64,000 nt of DNA from Bacteroidota bacterium (GTDB lineage: Bacteria > Bacteroidota > Bacteroidia > Flavobacteriales > Weeksellaceae), in the NCBI GenBank assembly GCA_023399595.1, contig JAEWOR010000045.1:1-64000 (forward strand), read 5' to 3'. Positions 1-8,466 of the stretch are shown piece after piece. The notes beneath the pieces were generated by a model, which saw only the letters and a list, made by a program, of their open reading frames with translations, had not been told where the DNA came from and made no database searches. The position numbers and the translations under genes are program-made. How positions within the stretch are numbered: the first letter of the stretch is position 1; every line of letters begins with the position of its first letter.

Positions 1-186
1 AATTTTATTGTAACTTGCTTTCAGGTTGTTCATATTATTTAACTAACTGGTAATTAATTAAATATACAAAATATTCTATTTTGGAACAACCTTTTTATAT
101 TACTCTTACAAATGCACTACGGGTATAGTTAATATTAATTTCAGTTATTTATAAGCAACTTATAAATCTTATAAGAAAAATTCACT

Positions 187-1455
187 TTAAAGAGATGCTC
201 TCACATCTATATTTTTGGAATTATCATTAGTAGCAATTTCAGCAAGTTTTCTTCTTGCATTTTCTGAAAAATAACCTCCAATTAATGGTACAAAAAAAAG
301 TAATGATGAAGTTCCTTTTTGCAATAAAGAATTTGAATTAGATAATGACAAAGTATTATTCCTGATATTATTGTTGAGTGTATTTGTAGCACCATTTCTC
401 ATCGAAGGAGTAAATCTTGCTTGATTATTTATGCTAGGTCTTCTAATTGAATTATATACGCTAGCATAGCGTGGATTTGTTCTAATATCATTCCATATAC
501 TTTGTGCAGCTGGGTTTCTAAGAAGTTGTTGACGACTTAATGTTGATAGTTGCTCAACCCTTTGTTTTAAGGCTACATCACTAATAACAACACCTCCTGT
601 TTTGTATAACTCAACAAAGTCAGCAAGATTAGGTGGAGCTCCTGATAACGCAGCATTAGAAACTGTTTCCCACGATTCTTTTCCATACGTTTCTATACTA
701 CTCCAATCTTTTGCTTCAGCTTTATTCATTCTTTGATAAAGATCATTGTCTGCATAATCATCGCTTCCTCTCATTGTATTACTTTGCCAAGTAGTAAGTG
801 CGTATGTTGTTGCAACTCCTCCAATTGTTAATAAAGCACCCGATTTCGAAAAAACACCACTTATTGATTTAATAAAACCTCCTCCTTTACCCATAAGAAA
901 TCCCGTGACAATTGCTGCAACAGTTGTGACAACAGATTCTTTGAGATTTTCAAACGCTATAGCTCTGGCAGCAGAAAAAGCAGTAGCTTCATCAATTATT
1001 GGTTTTAAAACACCGCCTTTATCACAGGTTAAAAGAGAAGTTTCTATAATGGCAATTTGTTTGTCAAAATGAACATCATCTTTTACATCCACCCATTTTC
1101 CTAATTTTAATGGTTCTGAACAATCATGTGTTACTACTGCAATTGTTACAGAAGCAACTAATACAGCAGCACAAACTCCAATAACAACCCAACCTATAGG
1201 ATTTGATGCTAAAATCAAACCTACTACAAGACCTCCTATTGCCAACCACATATTCATAGGTTTTTTACACACAAACTTTTCAGCTGTATTTCTATCTCCG
1301 ACCGTAAGAAAAATACGTTCTTTATCCCCTTTAAATAAAACCGAAAATTGCTTTCTTTCCCCAGAAAATTTTGTTGCAATTAATTTACCTGGTGTGGGGT
1401 TTTGTTGCATTGTGCAAACTACCCATGTATTTTGAGGTATATATGCTTTGCTCAT
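187..1455 (-). CDS. PAAR-like domain protein, candidate T6SS effector
   Basis: This 422-aa protein begins with a PAAR-like (DUF4280-type) region: a short beta-rich start (residues 1-55) and, after a hydrophobic double segment at about 68-108, the typical phrase LLTCDKGG near residue 141. PAAR-like proteins cap the VgrG spike of a type VI secretion system and often carry a toxin. A second hydrophobic stretch lies at about 170-215. The remaining tail (about 230-422) is polar, Asn/Ser/Arg-rich and matches no toxin fold I recognise. It is the last gene of the tssD-vgrG-LysM series, 4 bp after the preceding membrane-protein gene. PAAR plus membrane segments plus unknown tail suggests a secreted effector; the toxic activity is inference. 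Confidence 0.6.
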   Translation of the reverse strand: MSKAYIPQNTWVVCTMQQNPTPGKLIATKFSGERKQFSVLFKGDKERIFLTVGDRNTAEKFVCKKPMNMWLAIGGLVVGLILASNPIGWVVIGVCAAVLVASVTIAVVTHDCSEPLKLGKWVDVKDDVHFDKQIAIIETSLLTCDKGGVLKPIIDEATAFSAARAIAFENLKESVVTTVAAIVTGFLMGKGGGFIKSISGVFSKSGALLTIGGVATTYALTTWQSNTMRGSDDYADNDLYQRMNKAEAKDWSSIETYGKESWETVSNAALSGAPPNLADFVELYKTGGVVISDVALKQRVEQLSTLSRQQLLRNPAAQSIWNDIRTNPRYASVYNSIRRPSINNQARFTPSMRNGATNTLNNNIRNNTLSLSNSNSLLQKGTSSLLFFVPLIGGYFSENARRKLAEIATNDNSKNIDVRASL

Positions 1456-1459
1456 TTTA

Positions 1460-1987
1460 TTAATTTAATATTTTATAATAAATAAAATTATATAACCCAT
1501 ACATCAATCCACATAAAATAATACTAATTATAGGTAATATAAGATGTCCATATTTTAAATAATTATCATAACTTATTTTTTGTGATTTGATAGAATGATT
1601 ATTAAAAAAACTTTCAATAGTTTCCCTTAAATCTTTATCAACGTAAACTGCCAAATCTTTTTGATCCTTTGTCCTTATTCTCAACATCAATAATTCATTC
1701 AATGGTAAAGAAAGATAATAACTATCGATATCTTTAAAATTATACCTAGTTTGATCTAATATAATATCATTTGTTCCAATCTCAATTATGATATGTTTTT
1801 TTTTCATTTGATTGAGAATGTATCCATAACTTGCTCCTACAACCGTAAGATATAAGAAGAACCTTAACTTTTCAAAAGCGGAACATACTAAAACAATTAT
1901 TGAAAAAATTGGTAGATAGGCATAAGCCATTTTAATCATTTGCTGATGATAATATGCTTTTCCCATATTTTGTTTCTGAATATTCAT
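1460..1987 (-). CDS. small membrane protein in T6SS effector module
   Basis: I do not recognise a family for this 175-aa protein. It has two hydrophobic segments near the N-terminus (about residues 23-40 and 42-57), a soluble middle with beta-strand-like alternation that could be a PH-like domain (about 65-120), and a C-terminal membrane segment (about 149-172). It lies between the LysM gene and the PAAR-like gene with 1-4 bp spacing, so it is almost certainly co-transcribed with them. The position fits a chaperone/adaptor or an immunity protein for the neighbouring effector candidate, but nothing in the sequence proves either. Confidence 0.5.
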   Translation of the reverse strand: MNIQKQNMGKAYYHQQMIKMAYAYLPIFSIIVLVCSAFEKLRFFLYLTVVGASYGYILNQMKKKHIIIEIGTNDIILDQTRYNFKDIDSYYLSLPLNELLMLRIRTKDQKDLAVYVDKDLRETIESFFNNHSIKSQKISYDNYLKYGHLILPIISIILCGLMYGLYNFIYYKILN

Positions 1988-1988
1988 T

Positions 1989-3050
1989 TTACAATTCTAC
2001 TTTTCTAAGTTCATATTTGGTAATAACATCATAATTATTTTTCACAGATTCCTTAATTGAAACAGAAGCATTTATTAGAATATTAGTTTCTTTTTCAATT
2101 TCATAAGTTATACGATATACAAAGTCAAACTCTGTAAAAGAAAACTTTATGATTGGTTGATATAATTTCTCATATAGATTTCTAATTGAATTCAAATTAA
2201 CACTATTTATATCTAAGTTTCCAACAATTCTAAAAGTTTGAGAATTCTCATTATCAGAAACTATTGATCTCAATACGTTTATCTTCAATGGAATTTCTGG
2301 AAAAATTTGGGACATTTGATTAAAAGAATATTCCATATTCTTATCATCATTATAGACATTTATCAATAAATGATAAAATAAATTTTTACTTATTACTTCA
2401 CAAAAAATATTTTCATCAGAGAACTCTTTTCTTCCATTTTCTATAAAATCATTTATAACTTCTGGTGATTTATTTTGTAAATCGTTATAAAAAGGGATTG
2501 TTTTTGAAGTTTCTTTAATAAATTTATCCCATTTATTATGTAACTCATTAATATTAATAATTTTTTCAATTTTACCTTTAGAATGTTTAAATGTAATATT
2601 GTCTCGAATTAATTCAATTTGTTTAATTAATTCAAAAGCACTTTCCATATTTTGCGGTTGTATTGATGTTACATAGTCTTCTAATACAACATTTAATAAG
2701 GAATATCCTAAATCTTTTTTATTAGAAAGCAGATATTGAGTTTTAGTTTGTGCAGAAAAAGATGGTTTACCATCAATTAAAATCAAATTATTTTGCTCAC
2801 AACGATATCTAATCTTTTGATTTAGTATATTGTTACCTTTTTCAATCTTTTCAACCACTGAGTTTTTAATAGAATCAATACTCAAGATAAAATATTCAAG
2901 ATGAAAGGGTAAATAATTCCCAATAATCTGTTGAGTTATGCTACAGCGTTTGTTATGAAAATTTACTAGCTCATCAATACTTACGTGATGTTCTCTTGCA
3001 ATGGATTCTAATGTATCTCCTTTCTTAATTTTATACTCTATAATCTCCAT
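1989..3050 (-). CDS. LysM-domain protein of T6SS locus
   Basis: The first 45 or so residues form a LysM module (IKKGDTLESIAREHHVSIDE...), a fold that usually binds peptidoglycan or chitin. The remaining 300 residues are a mixed helical/strand region with no catalytic motif that I can name. There is no signal peptide, so it is cytoplasmic or exported with the T6SS. It sits 2 bp after vgrG and 1 bp before the membrane-protein gene, as in other Bacteroidota T6SS(iii) effector islands where LysM-headed proteins accompany VgrG. It may be an effector-loading adaptor or part of the spike complex; this role is inferred from context. Confidence 0.6.
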   Translation of the reverse strand: MEIIEYKIKKGDTLESIAREHHVSIDELVNFHNKRCSITQQIIGNYLPFHLEYFILSIDSIKNSVVEKIEKGNNILNQKIRYRCEQNNLILIDGKPSFSAQTKTQYLLSNKKDLGYSLLNVVLEDYVTSIQPQNMESAFELIKQIELIRDNITFKHSKGKIEKIININELHNKWDKFIKETSKTIPFYNDLQNKSPEVINDFIENGRKEFSDENIFCEVISKNLFYHLLINVYNDDKNMEYSFNQMSQIFPEIPLKINVLRSIVSDNENSQTFRIVGNLDINSVNLNSIRNLYEKLYQPIIKFSFTEFDFVYRITYEIEKETNILINASVSIKESVKNNYDVITKYELRKVEL

Positions 3051-3052
3051 TC

Positions 3053-5137
3053 TTAATTAATATCAACTTGATTATGAACAATAATTTTTCCGGTTTTACC
3101 ACCATTTACTTGTACTTGAGACTTTCCACTTATATTAATATTTTGATTTCCTTCAATAATAATACTTGTATTATTACTAGCAATATTAATATCATTATCG
3201 GCAATTAATTTAGAAGTTGTTACTTCTGTTTTTATTGCTGTCTTTCCTGTTTTACCAATATTAACATTAGCTCCAGCTTCAGGATTTTCCGAATCTTTTC
3301 CACCACCTGTACAATCTGCATTGGCGTTAATATTATTACTTCCAATAATATTAATATCTGTTCCCACAATATCTATTCTACCATCAGAATTTAAGATTAT
3401 TTTACTCGCGCCCGATTTTATTGTAATTTGTTCTCCCGCTTCGATGGTCATTTTATTTTCACCGTCCATTGTTATATGCTGTAATTTAGACTTGTCTGTT
3501 AATGATAAATTTCCTCCATCATCAAATCTCAAATTATGACCACTTTTAGAACTGAAACTTTTAACATTATTTCCAGAACCTCCTCCTGCACCTACTTTCC
3601 CATGGAACATCCCTCCAAAAACAAACGGCCTGTCTGGATGGTTGTGTTGAAAACCTATCATCACCTGATCTCCAACTTCTGGAATAGCCATAAAACCTCT
3701 GTTGGTACTCACTTTATCACTTCCTCCCGCATCAGGTGTCATTACACGTACAAATTCAGATTTATCACCTCCTATTTGCCAATCAAACTGAACTTGTACC
3801 CTTCCTTGGTTTAAAGGATCTGTATTGGAAATTACTTTTGCAACTTGTGGTTGCGCTTTAGGAAATTCAAATTCTGGACGAGGCATAAAACCTGTATCCG
3901 CTGCAATAGCTTCAAAATATCCGTTATAATATCCTCTTGCATCCACTTCATGAACAACATCTGTAATCATCAACTTGGTGAAATATGAGGTTTTATTAGA
4001 ATCTTGTTGACGCATTTCTATATTTGCAGGACAACCTGGATACAAAAACTGGACTGATGTAGTTCCACTTGTTACAAAAACATCTACTGCCTTACTTCCT
4101 GCAGTTCCCTTTTGAGAAGCACTAATATCCATAGAAGTGGAAGATTTTATTGGTGCAACTCTTAACGAAGGTGTTTTAAAAGTCTTTTGCGAAATTCCAT
4201 AAGCTCTGTTAGCAATATCAGATTTGTGCTGAATGGAAGATTCACCAGTCGTTAATTTTTCATCTTTACTACTGTTATATCCATAAAATGATGGATTAAT
4301 ATGCTGAGCTTTCATGAAAACTTTAACATCATGAACATTACTACCATACTTCAATTCCAAAGGTTTTTCTTGAGGTGGCAATTCTCCAAAATGCAAAACT
4401 TCTCCATCATAATAAAATTGCTCACCATAAGCTTCCGCCATTCTGGCTAAATAATTATAATGGGTTTCTTCGTATTGAGAACTATAAGTAATATTTCCGT
4501 ATTGTGCAGCAATTCTGTAATCGTATTTGCTTTTATCAAGACCTTGCTTAATTACATTATCTGCAATACTGTTCAAACTTATGGCTTGTTCGCCGCCAAA
4601 ACTCTGCGTATGAGGTGCTGCATCTAACAAAATTGTTGGACTATAACCTTTCAAAATAATATTTCCTAAGCTTCCTTGGTCTTGAGAAAAACCTACTTCC
4701 GTAATTACACCAACAAATACACGCTCTGGACTTTCTTCTACGTCTTTATAATTGAAAATAGCTGTAAGGCGTTTTCCTAAAAAGTCTTGAGCACTTTCTA
4801 AACGGTGATTTTCTGCAGAACCCATTACATCATGGGCAAGCTCCACACTAAATTCATGGTGCTTTTTGGCGCTTTGAACTAATTTGAAATGTTTAAAATG
4901 CTGGATAGATTGACCTTCAACGATAAGTCGTAATTTTACAACACGGTTAATTCCTAAGATTTGTTGAGCCGCAATATTGGCTGCGTTGAATATTTTGGAA
5001 GTGGGTTGATTTCTCCATAAGCCATCCTCCACAACAGTTGAAGATCCTGCAATTCCTTTTGTATTGGTGTTAGAAACCGAAGATTCCATTCCATTATTAG
5101 GAAAAGAATTATTATTTATATTATCATCTTGAAACAT
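3053..5137 (-). CDS. vgrG: T6SS spike protein VgrG (phage baseplate/tail-spike family)
   Basis: This 694-aa protein is a VgrG/Rhs-type spike. Residues of roughly 60-400 match the gp27-like base (phrases such as FSVELAHDVMGSAENHRLE and YSSQYEETHYNYLARMAEAYG). About 430-510 is the gp5-like OB fold (DPLNQGRVQVQFDWQIGGDK, AIPEVGDQVMIGFQHNHPDRPF). The tail is the short-period repeat that folds as a triangular beta-helix needle. It trimerises at the tip of the T6SS tube made by TssD, encoded just upstream. The length is normal for Bacteroidota VgrG, with no C-terminal enzymatic extension. The next gene starts 2 bp downstream, so cargo is probably carried non-covalently by those proteins. Confidence 0.9.
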   Translation of the reverse strand: MFQDDNINNNSFPNNGMESSVSNTNTKGIAGSSTVVEDGLWRNQPTSKIFNAANIAAQQILGINRVVKLRLIVEGQSIQHFKHFKLVQSAKKHHEFSVELAHDVMGSAENHRLESAQDFLGKRLTAIFNYKDVEESPERVFVGVITEVGFSQDQGSLGNIILKGYSPTILLDAAPHTQSFGGEQAISLNSIADNVIKQGLDKSKYDYRIAAQYGNITYSSQYEETHYNYLARMAEAYGEQFYYDGEVLHFGELPPQEKPLELKYGSNVHDVKVFMKAQHINPSFYGYNSSKDEKLTTGESSIQHKSDIANRAYGISQKTFKTPSLRVAPIKSSTSMDISASQKGTAGSKAVDVFVTSGTTSVQFLYPGCPANIEMRQQDSNKTSYFTKLMITDVVHEVDARGYYNGYFEAIAADTGFMPRPEFEFPKAQPQVAKVISNTDPLNQGRVQVQFDWQIGGDKSEFVRVMTPDAGGSDKVSTNRGFMAIPEVGDQVMIGFQHNHPDRPFVFGGMFHGKVGAGGGSGNNVKSFSSKSGHNLRFDDGGNLSLTDKSKLQHITMDGENKMTIEAGEQITIKSGASKIILNSDGRIDIVGTDINIIGSNNINANADCTGGGKDSENPEAGANVNIGKTGKTAIKTEVTTSKLIADNDINIASNNTSIIIEGNQNINISGKSQVQVNGGKTGKIIVHNQVDIN

Positions 5138-5240
5138 ATCTATTGTGGTTTTTTATTAATATTGATAGAGGATATGAAATAATTAATTTCGAAAAAATAA
5201 TATTTCTAAATTTTTAACCTTATTCTATTAAAATCAAATT

Positions 5241-5275
5241 CCTGATGTCGGGAATTTTGCAATACCAACATCAGG
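5241..5275. terminator. hairpin between tssD and vgrG
   Basis: CCTGATGT at 5241-5248 pairs with ACATCAGG at 5268-5275 around a 19-nt loop, 38 bp after the tssD stop codon. A T-run follows on the plus strand but only a weak A/T-rich tail follows in the transcribed (minus) direction. It may be an attenuating or processing hairpin that makes tssD transcripts more abundant than vgrG transcripts. Confidence 0.45.
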
Positions 5276-5313
5276 TTTTTATATATTAATATGATGGTGT
5301 GTATTTTACCAAT

Positions 5314-5721
5314 CTAAGCTCCTGGCCAAAACCCAAAATACTGAGAACCTCCATATTCAATGGTTTCTGCACTTACAACAAATGTAATTAGCATATTATT
5401 GTTATTCAATGCATCAAAATCTAATTCATGCTGAATAACATAACCGTTTTCCCATTTTAGTTTGATGAGTTCTCCTTCTTCGTGAGCCTTATTGAAAGTA
5501 ATTTCACCAACCGTTGGTTTATATTTGCCATTCAGTAAACTCTCTAAGATTGCAGAACTTTCTGTAGCCTCAATAGTTACTTTAATTAATGCATTTGAAG
5601 GATCTGAAGCAACTCTCCCTGAAACGTCCGTTGTTCTAGAAACTTCATAATTCAATTTTAAAACTTTTTGATCTGAACCTCCATTGAATTTTAATAGTGC
5701 TCTCGAATTGTTAGCTGCCAT
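5314..5721 (-). CDS. tssD: T6SS tube protein TssD (Hcp-like)
   Basis: The 135-aa product matches the Bacteroidota Hcp-like tube subunit TssD: start NNSRALLKFNGG, a central KVTIEATESSAILESLL segment and the end EYGGSQYFGFWPGA. Hexameric rings stack into the inner tube that carries the VgrG/PAAR spike. The length matches the family. It is the first gene of the minus-strand T6SS module, about 177 bp upstream of vgrG with a hairpin between. Two long perfect palindromes and a possible -7 element (TATCTTTG, 5760-5767) lie just upstream, suggesting that it is the regulated promoter-proximal gene. The main sheath and baseplate genes of the T6SS are not in this window. Confidence 0.88.
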   Translation of the reverse strand: MAANNSRALLKFNGGSDQKVLKLNYEVSRTTDVSGRVASDPSNALIKVTIEATESSAILESLLNGKYKPTVGEITFNKAHEEGELIKLKWENGYVIQHELDFDALNNNNMLITFVVSAETIEYGGSQYFGFWPGA

Positions 5722-5750
5722 ATTTGTAAAAATAATTGATATTAATGTTA

Positions 5751-5769
5751 TTTATCTTTCAAAGATAAA
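5751..5769. promoter_or_regulatory. 19-nt palindrome overlapping putative tssD -7 element
   Basis: TTTATCTTT (5751-5759) and AAAGATAAA (5761-5769) are perfect 9-base arms around a single C. On the minus strand the right arm forms TATCTTTG, which fits the Bacteroidota TAnnTTTG -7 box and lies about 39 bases upstream of the tssD ATG. No well-spaced TTG -33 element was found, which would suit an activator-dependent promoter. Confidence 0.4.
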
Positions 5770-5787
5770 ATACAGTTTCCACTTTTC

Positions 5788-5807
5788 TTGTAGTAGAATT
5801 ACTACAA
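5788..5807. promoter_or_regulatory. 20-nt palindromic operator candidate upstream of tssD
   Basis: TTGTAGTA (5788-5795) and TACTACAA (5800-5807) are perfect 8-base arms around GAAT. The site is centred about 77 bases upstream of the tssD start and about 37 bases upstream of the possible -7 box, where a dimeric response-regulator or activator site would be expected. The binding protein is unknown. Confidence 0.45.
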
Positions 5808-5831
5808 ATTGTATTTTTTAGAAATTTTAAC

Positions 5832-5863
5832 ATAAAAAAACTCCCCTCAAATCATGAGAGAAG
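5832..5863 (-). terminator. terminator after the 138-aa lipoprotein gene
   Basis: In minus-strand sense the region reads as a stem ACTtCTCTCA / TGAGGGGAGT with a small loop, followed directly by seven Ts. It lies about 40 bases downstream of the lipoprotein stop codon and insulates it from the tssD promoter region. Confidence 0.65.
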
Positions 5864-5902
5864 TTCTATTTATTATTTTAGCTGAAGATAACTAACTGAA
5901 TC

Positions 5903-6319
5903 TTACTTTTTTAAATCCTCCTTCAATTTTTTTGCTCCTTCTTCCACTTTGCTAGCTCCTTTTGCCGCAGCATCTTTCACATCATTTTTAACATCCTTAG
6001 CACCTTCTTTAATGTCTTTTCCTGCTTTATTAATGCCTTCCTTAGCATCTTGAGCTGCATTTTCTATTTTACCACCAACTTTATTGGCTTCGTTTTTAAT
6101 ATCCTTTCCTGCTTCATTCACCCCTTGTTTCACGTCATTTGCAGCGTTCTTAAGTTTAGTGGTATCTACTCCTGAACTTGTAGTAGTTTCGGTTGTAGTG
6201 GTAGAAATAGTTCCATCGGGACTTTCTATACTTTCTGTTTTAGTGGATGTTTTAGAACAAGAAATCACTAAAAGCGATAATAATGTTGTGGTTACAATAA
6301 TCTTTTTCATAATTTTCAT
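5903..6319 (-). CDS. lipoprotein with amphipathic 11-residue-type repeats
   Basis: The 138-aa product has a lipoprotein signal peptide with a lipobox ending in ISC (Cys21), then a Thr/Ser-rich linker. From about residue 55 it is a continuous chain of repeats such as NAANDVKQGVNEAGKDIKNE, VGGKIENAAQDAKEGINKAG and KDIKEGAKDVKNDVKDAAAK. These Ala/Lys/Glu-rich repeats resemble YtxH/LEA/apolipoprotein-like amphipathic helices found in stress-related envelope proteins. It is probably anchored in a membrane facing the periplasm. A terminator follows. Function is not known; a role in envelope or desiccation stress is only suggested by composition. Confidence 0.7.
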   Translation of the reverse strand: MKIMKKIIVTTTLLSLLVISCSKTSTKTESIESPDGTISTTTTETTTSSGVDTTKLKNAANDVKQGVNEAGKDIKNEANKVGGKIENAAQDAKEGINKAGKDIKEGAKDVKNDVKDAAAKGASKVEEGAKKLKEDLKK

Positions 6320-6366
6320 TTATAATTTTCGGGTTAAATTCAAAGTGCATCAAAATCTATGCAGTT

Positions 6367-6729
6367 TTATTGGTGGGTGGTGTTTTCAGTTGTAGATTTA
6401 TTGGACGCTTTTTTTTCTGCATCAGCTTTTTTCCTCTCTTCATCCGCTAATTTTTTCTTCTCCTTATCCACCTCTTCTTTAAGTTTTTTTTCATCTTCCA
6501 ACTGCTTTGCTATTTGTTGTAATGAATCTTGATATTTCTTTGAAGACATTCTAATTCGCTCTGCAACATCTACAGAAATAGCTCCATTAGAGAAGGAATC
6601 AATAGCTGTAGTATCGTAAGGAGCATGAACTTGCACTTCGGGAGATTGAAGTTTAGCATTTTGCTCCTCTTTAGAACATGAAATAAATGTTACGCCAACC
6701 ATAGTACTGATGAATATTAAATTTCTCAT
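6367..6729 (-). CDS. small coiled-coil lipoprotein
   Basis: A 120-aa predicted lipoprotein: a short signal peptide with lipobox FISC (Cys18) followed by a charged region. Residues of about 60-110 are almost wholly Lys/Glu/Asp/Ala (QLEDEKKLKEEVDKEKKKLA), which predicts a long single helix or coiled coil. The gene overlaps the preceding EEP hydrolase gene by 4 bp, so the two are translationally coupled. No family is recognised and no enzymatic motif is present. Confidence 0.65.
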   Translation of the reverse strand: MRNLIFISTMVGVTFISCSKEEQNAKLQSPEVQVHAPYDTTAIDSFSNGAISVDVAERIRMSSKKYQDSLQQIAKQLEDEKKLKEEVDKEKKKLADEERKKADAEKKASNKSTTENTTHQ

Positions 6730-7721
6730 TTTTCAAGTTTGAATTCGGTGATTATAGGAAAATGATCAGAGATATGAACATTTCTATCTATAGTATAGGT
6801 TACTGGAATAATTTCCTTTGAAGTAAAAACATAATCTATCCTCAATGGAAATTTATAGTCGTGGAAGCTTGTTCCACTTCCTTTACCCACTTCTACGAAA
6901 GCATCTTTTAAACCTTTTTGCAAATAATAATACTCGTAAGAATTGGGCACTGCATTAAAATCTCCCATTACAAAAACGGGATAAGGAGATTCATCAATTC
7001 CTTTTCTTATCATTTTTACTTGATTTTCATGCTCTTTAAAAGTAGGAATTAATCTTTTAATAACGTTCTTTACTTTCACTTCATTTTCTTCAGAATTCCC
7101 ATCAAGTTTTACCATTGATTTCTTGAACTGAAATGGCTGTAAGTAAATATTTATAAATCTATAGACTTTTCCATGTATCTCCATATCAAAATAATCAGCA
7201 TAAGAATTAAGATCTAAATCACTAGAGATCAGCTGTTTTTTATCAATTATTTTATATTTTGAATACATACTGATAATAGGAGAAACTCTATAAAAATGCA
7301 AACCTTCTTTTTCTAGAAAATTGTCTTCCGTGGGATTTTCTTGCAAAAAATAAATATCCGCATTCTCGCTATTTATATAATTTTTAAGTTCAGAAATGCC
7401 CAATTTTCCTGCTTTTGTATTGAGGGAAACAATCTTTAGATTGGGAGTTTCTTTAACATCAGAAAAAAAATTCACCCATCTTTTAATAGGATTAATAAGA
7501 AAAAGCGTCATGAAAAGAAATACAAAAGCTCTTTTTCGCCAGCAAATAATCCAAAAAACAATGAGTATTAAATGTGTAATAAGCAATAATGGAAAGCTTA
7601 AAGACAGCAAATTAAACCAAGGAAAAATTTTGGGTGGAATATAAGCGTTTAAAAGTGTTCCTAATAATAGAAAAACTATACTCGAATGTAGGATAACTAA
7701 AGCAAATCTCAAGATTTTCAT
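6726..7721 (-). CDS. membrane-anchored endonuclease/exonuclease/phosphatase family protein
   Basis: The 331-aa product starts with two or three membrane segments (about residues 5-80). It continues as an EEP-fold (DNase I-like) phosphodiesterase: Mg-ligand Glu in FLQENP, the core MGDFNAVPNS, and the terminal HISDHFPI motif with the catalytic Asp-His. The domain faces either the cytoplasm or the periplasm; family members of this layout are of unknown substrate (nucleic acid, phospholipid or inositol phosphate). It directly follows a rhomboid protease gene (1-bp spacing) and overlaps a lipoprotein gene, so an operon is likely. The fold is clear; the substrate is not. Confidence 0.8.
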   Translation of the reverse strand: MKILRFALVILHSSIVFLLLGTLLNAYIPPKIFPWFNLLSLSFPLLLITHLILIVFWIICWRKRAFVFLFMTLFLINPIKRWVNFFSDVKETPNLKIVSLNTKAGKLGISELKNYINSENADIYFLQENPTEDNFLEKEGLHFYRVSPIISMYSKYKIIDKKQLISSDLDLNSYADYFDMEIHGKVYRFINIYLQPFQFKKSMVKLDGNSEENEVKVKNVIKRLIPTFKEHENQVKMIRKGIDESPYPVFVMGDFNAVPNSYEYYYLQKGLKDAFVEVGKGSGTSFHDYKFPLRIDYVFTSKEIIPVTYTIDRNVHISDHFPIITEFKLEK

Positions 7722-8462
7722 TTAATTCAATCTATACAAATGTTTTTTCCAGATGCTCGCTAAAATAAAGCCCATCAAAGCTCCTCCAACGTGTGCAAAA
7801 TGAGCAATTCCACCAACATTCCCACCTAAACCTAAGAAAACGGAAGCCACAATAATGATTGGAAGAAGTATTTTTGCTTTTATAGGAAAAGGAATAAACA
7901 TAAAAACAAGTTTAGCATTGGGATATAGCGTAGCAAAACCTGCCACCACACCAAAAACAGCTCCTGATGCCCCTAACATTTGACCGTAATAAATTCTATA
8001 TAAATCTACTTCTTCTTGATTATGAAACGATATACTTTGAGGACTATTCATAAAACTTAAAAGCAAAGTTTTTATATCTGTTCCAGAAGATTCCAATTGA
8101 GAAATTAATTGTTGAGCTTCAATAAAATTCCAAAGGTTAAAAAGCAAAAACGAGCCAATTCCACTCAGAAAATATAGGATAATGTATTTTTTTTCACCAA
8201 GAGTTTGCTCCAAAGCGGGTCCAAAACTCCAAAGCGTAAGCATATTGAAAAGAATATGGGTAATTCCTATACCTTGTTCATGCCATGAAGCGTGCATAAA
8301 CATATGCGTAATAATTTGCCATGAATGAAAATCTGGTGATAATGGATAATATGCTGAAAGTATGTCATACAAATATTGTGTGTTAATAAGGTTAGTTACC
8401 AAATACACTACAATATTGATGATGATAATATTCTTTGTAATAGGAGGAATATTTTGAAACAT
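7722..8462 (-). CDS. rhomboid family intramembrane serine protease
   Basis: The 246-aa polytopic membrane protein shows the rhomboid signature: an early HILFNMLTLWSFGP helix, the nucleophile motif GASGAVFG, and the final HFAHVGGALMGF helix carrying the partner His of the Ser/His dyad. These proteases cleave transmembrane helices of other proteins within the membrane. It lies 4 bp downstream of mutL and 1 bp upstream of the EEP protein gene, an arrangement that supports co-transcription from mutL onward. Substrates cannot be told from sequence. Confidence 0.88.
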   Translation of the reverse strand: MFQNIPPITKNIIIINIVVYLVTNLINTQYLYDILSAYYPLSPDFHSWQIITHMFMHASWHEQGIGITHILFNMLTLWSFGPALEQTLGEKKYIILYFLSGIGSFLLFNLWNFIEAQQLISQLESSGTDIKTLLLSFMNSPQSISFHNQEEVDLYRIYYGQMLGASGAVFGVVAGFATLYPNAKLVFMFIPFPIKAKILLPIIIVASVFLGLGGNVGGIAHFAHVGGALMGFILASIWKKHLYRLN

Positions 8463-8466
8463 AGTT

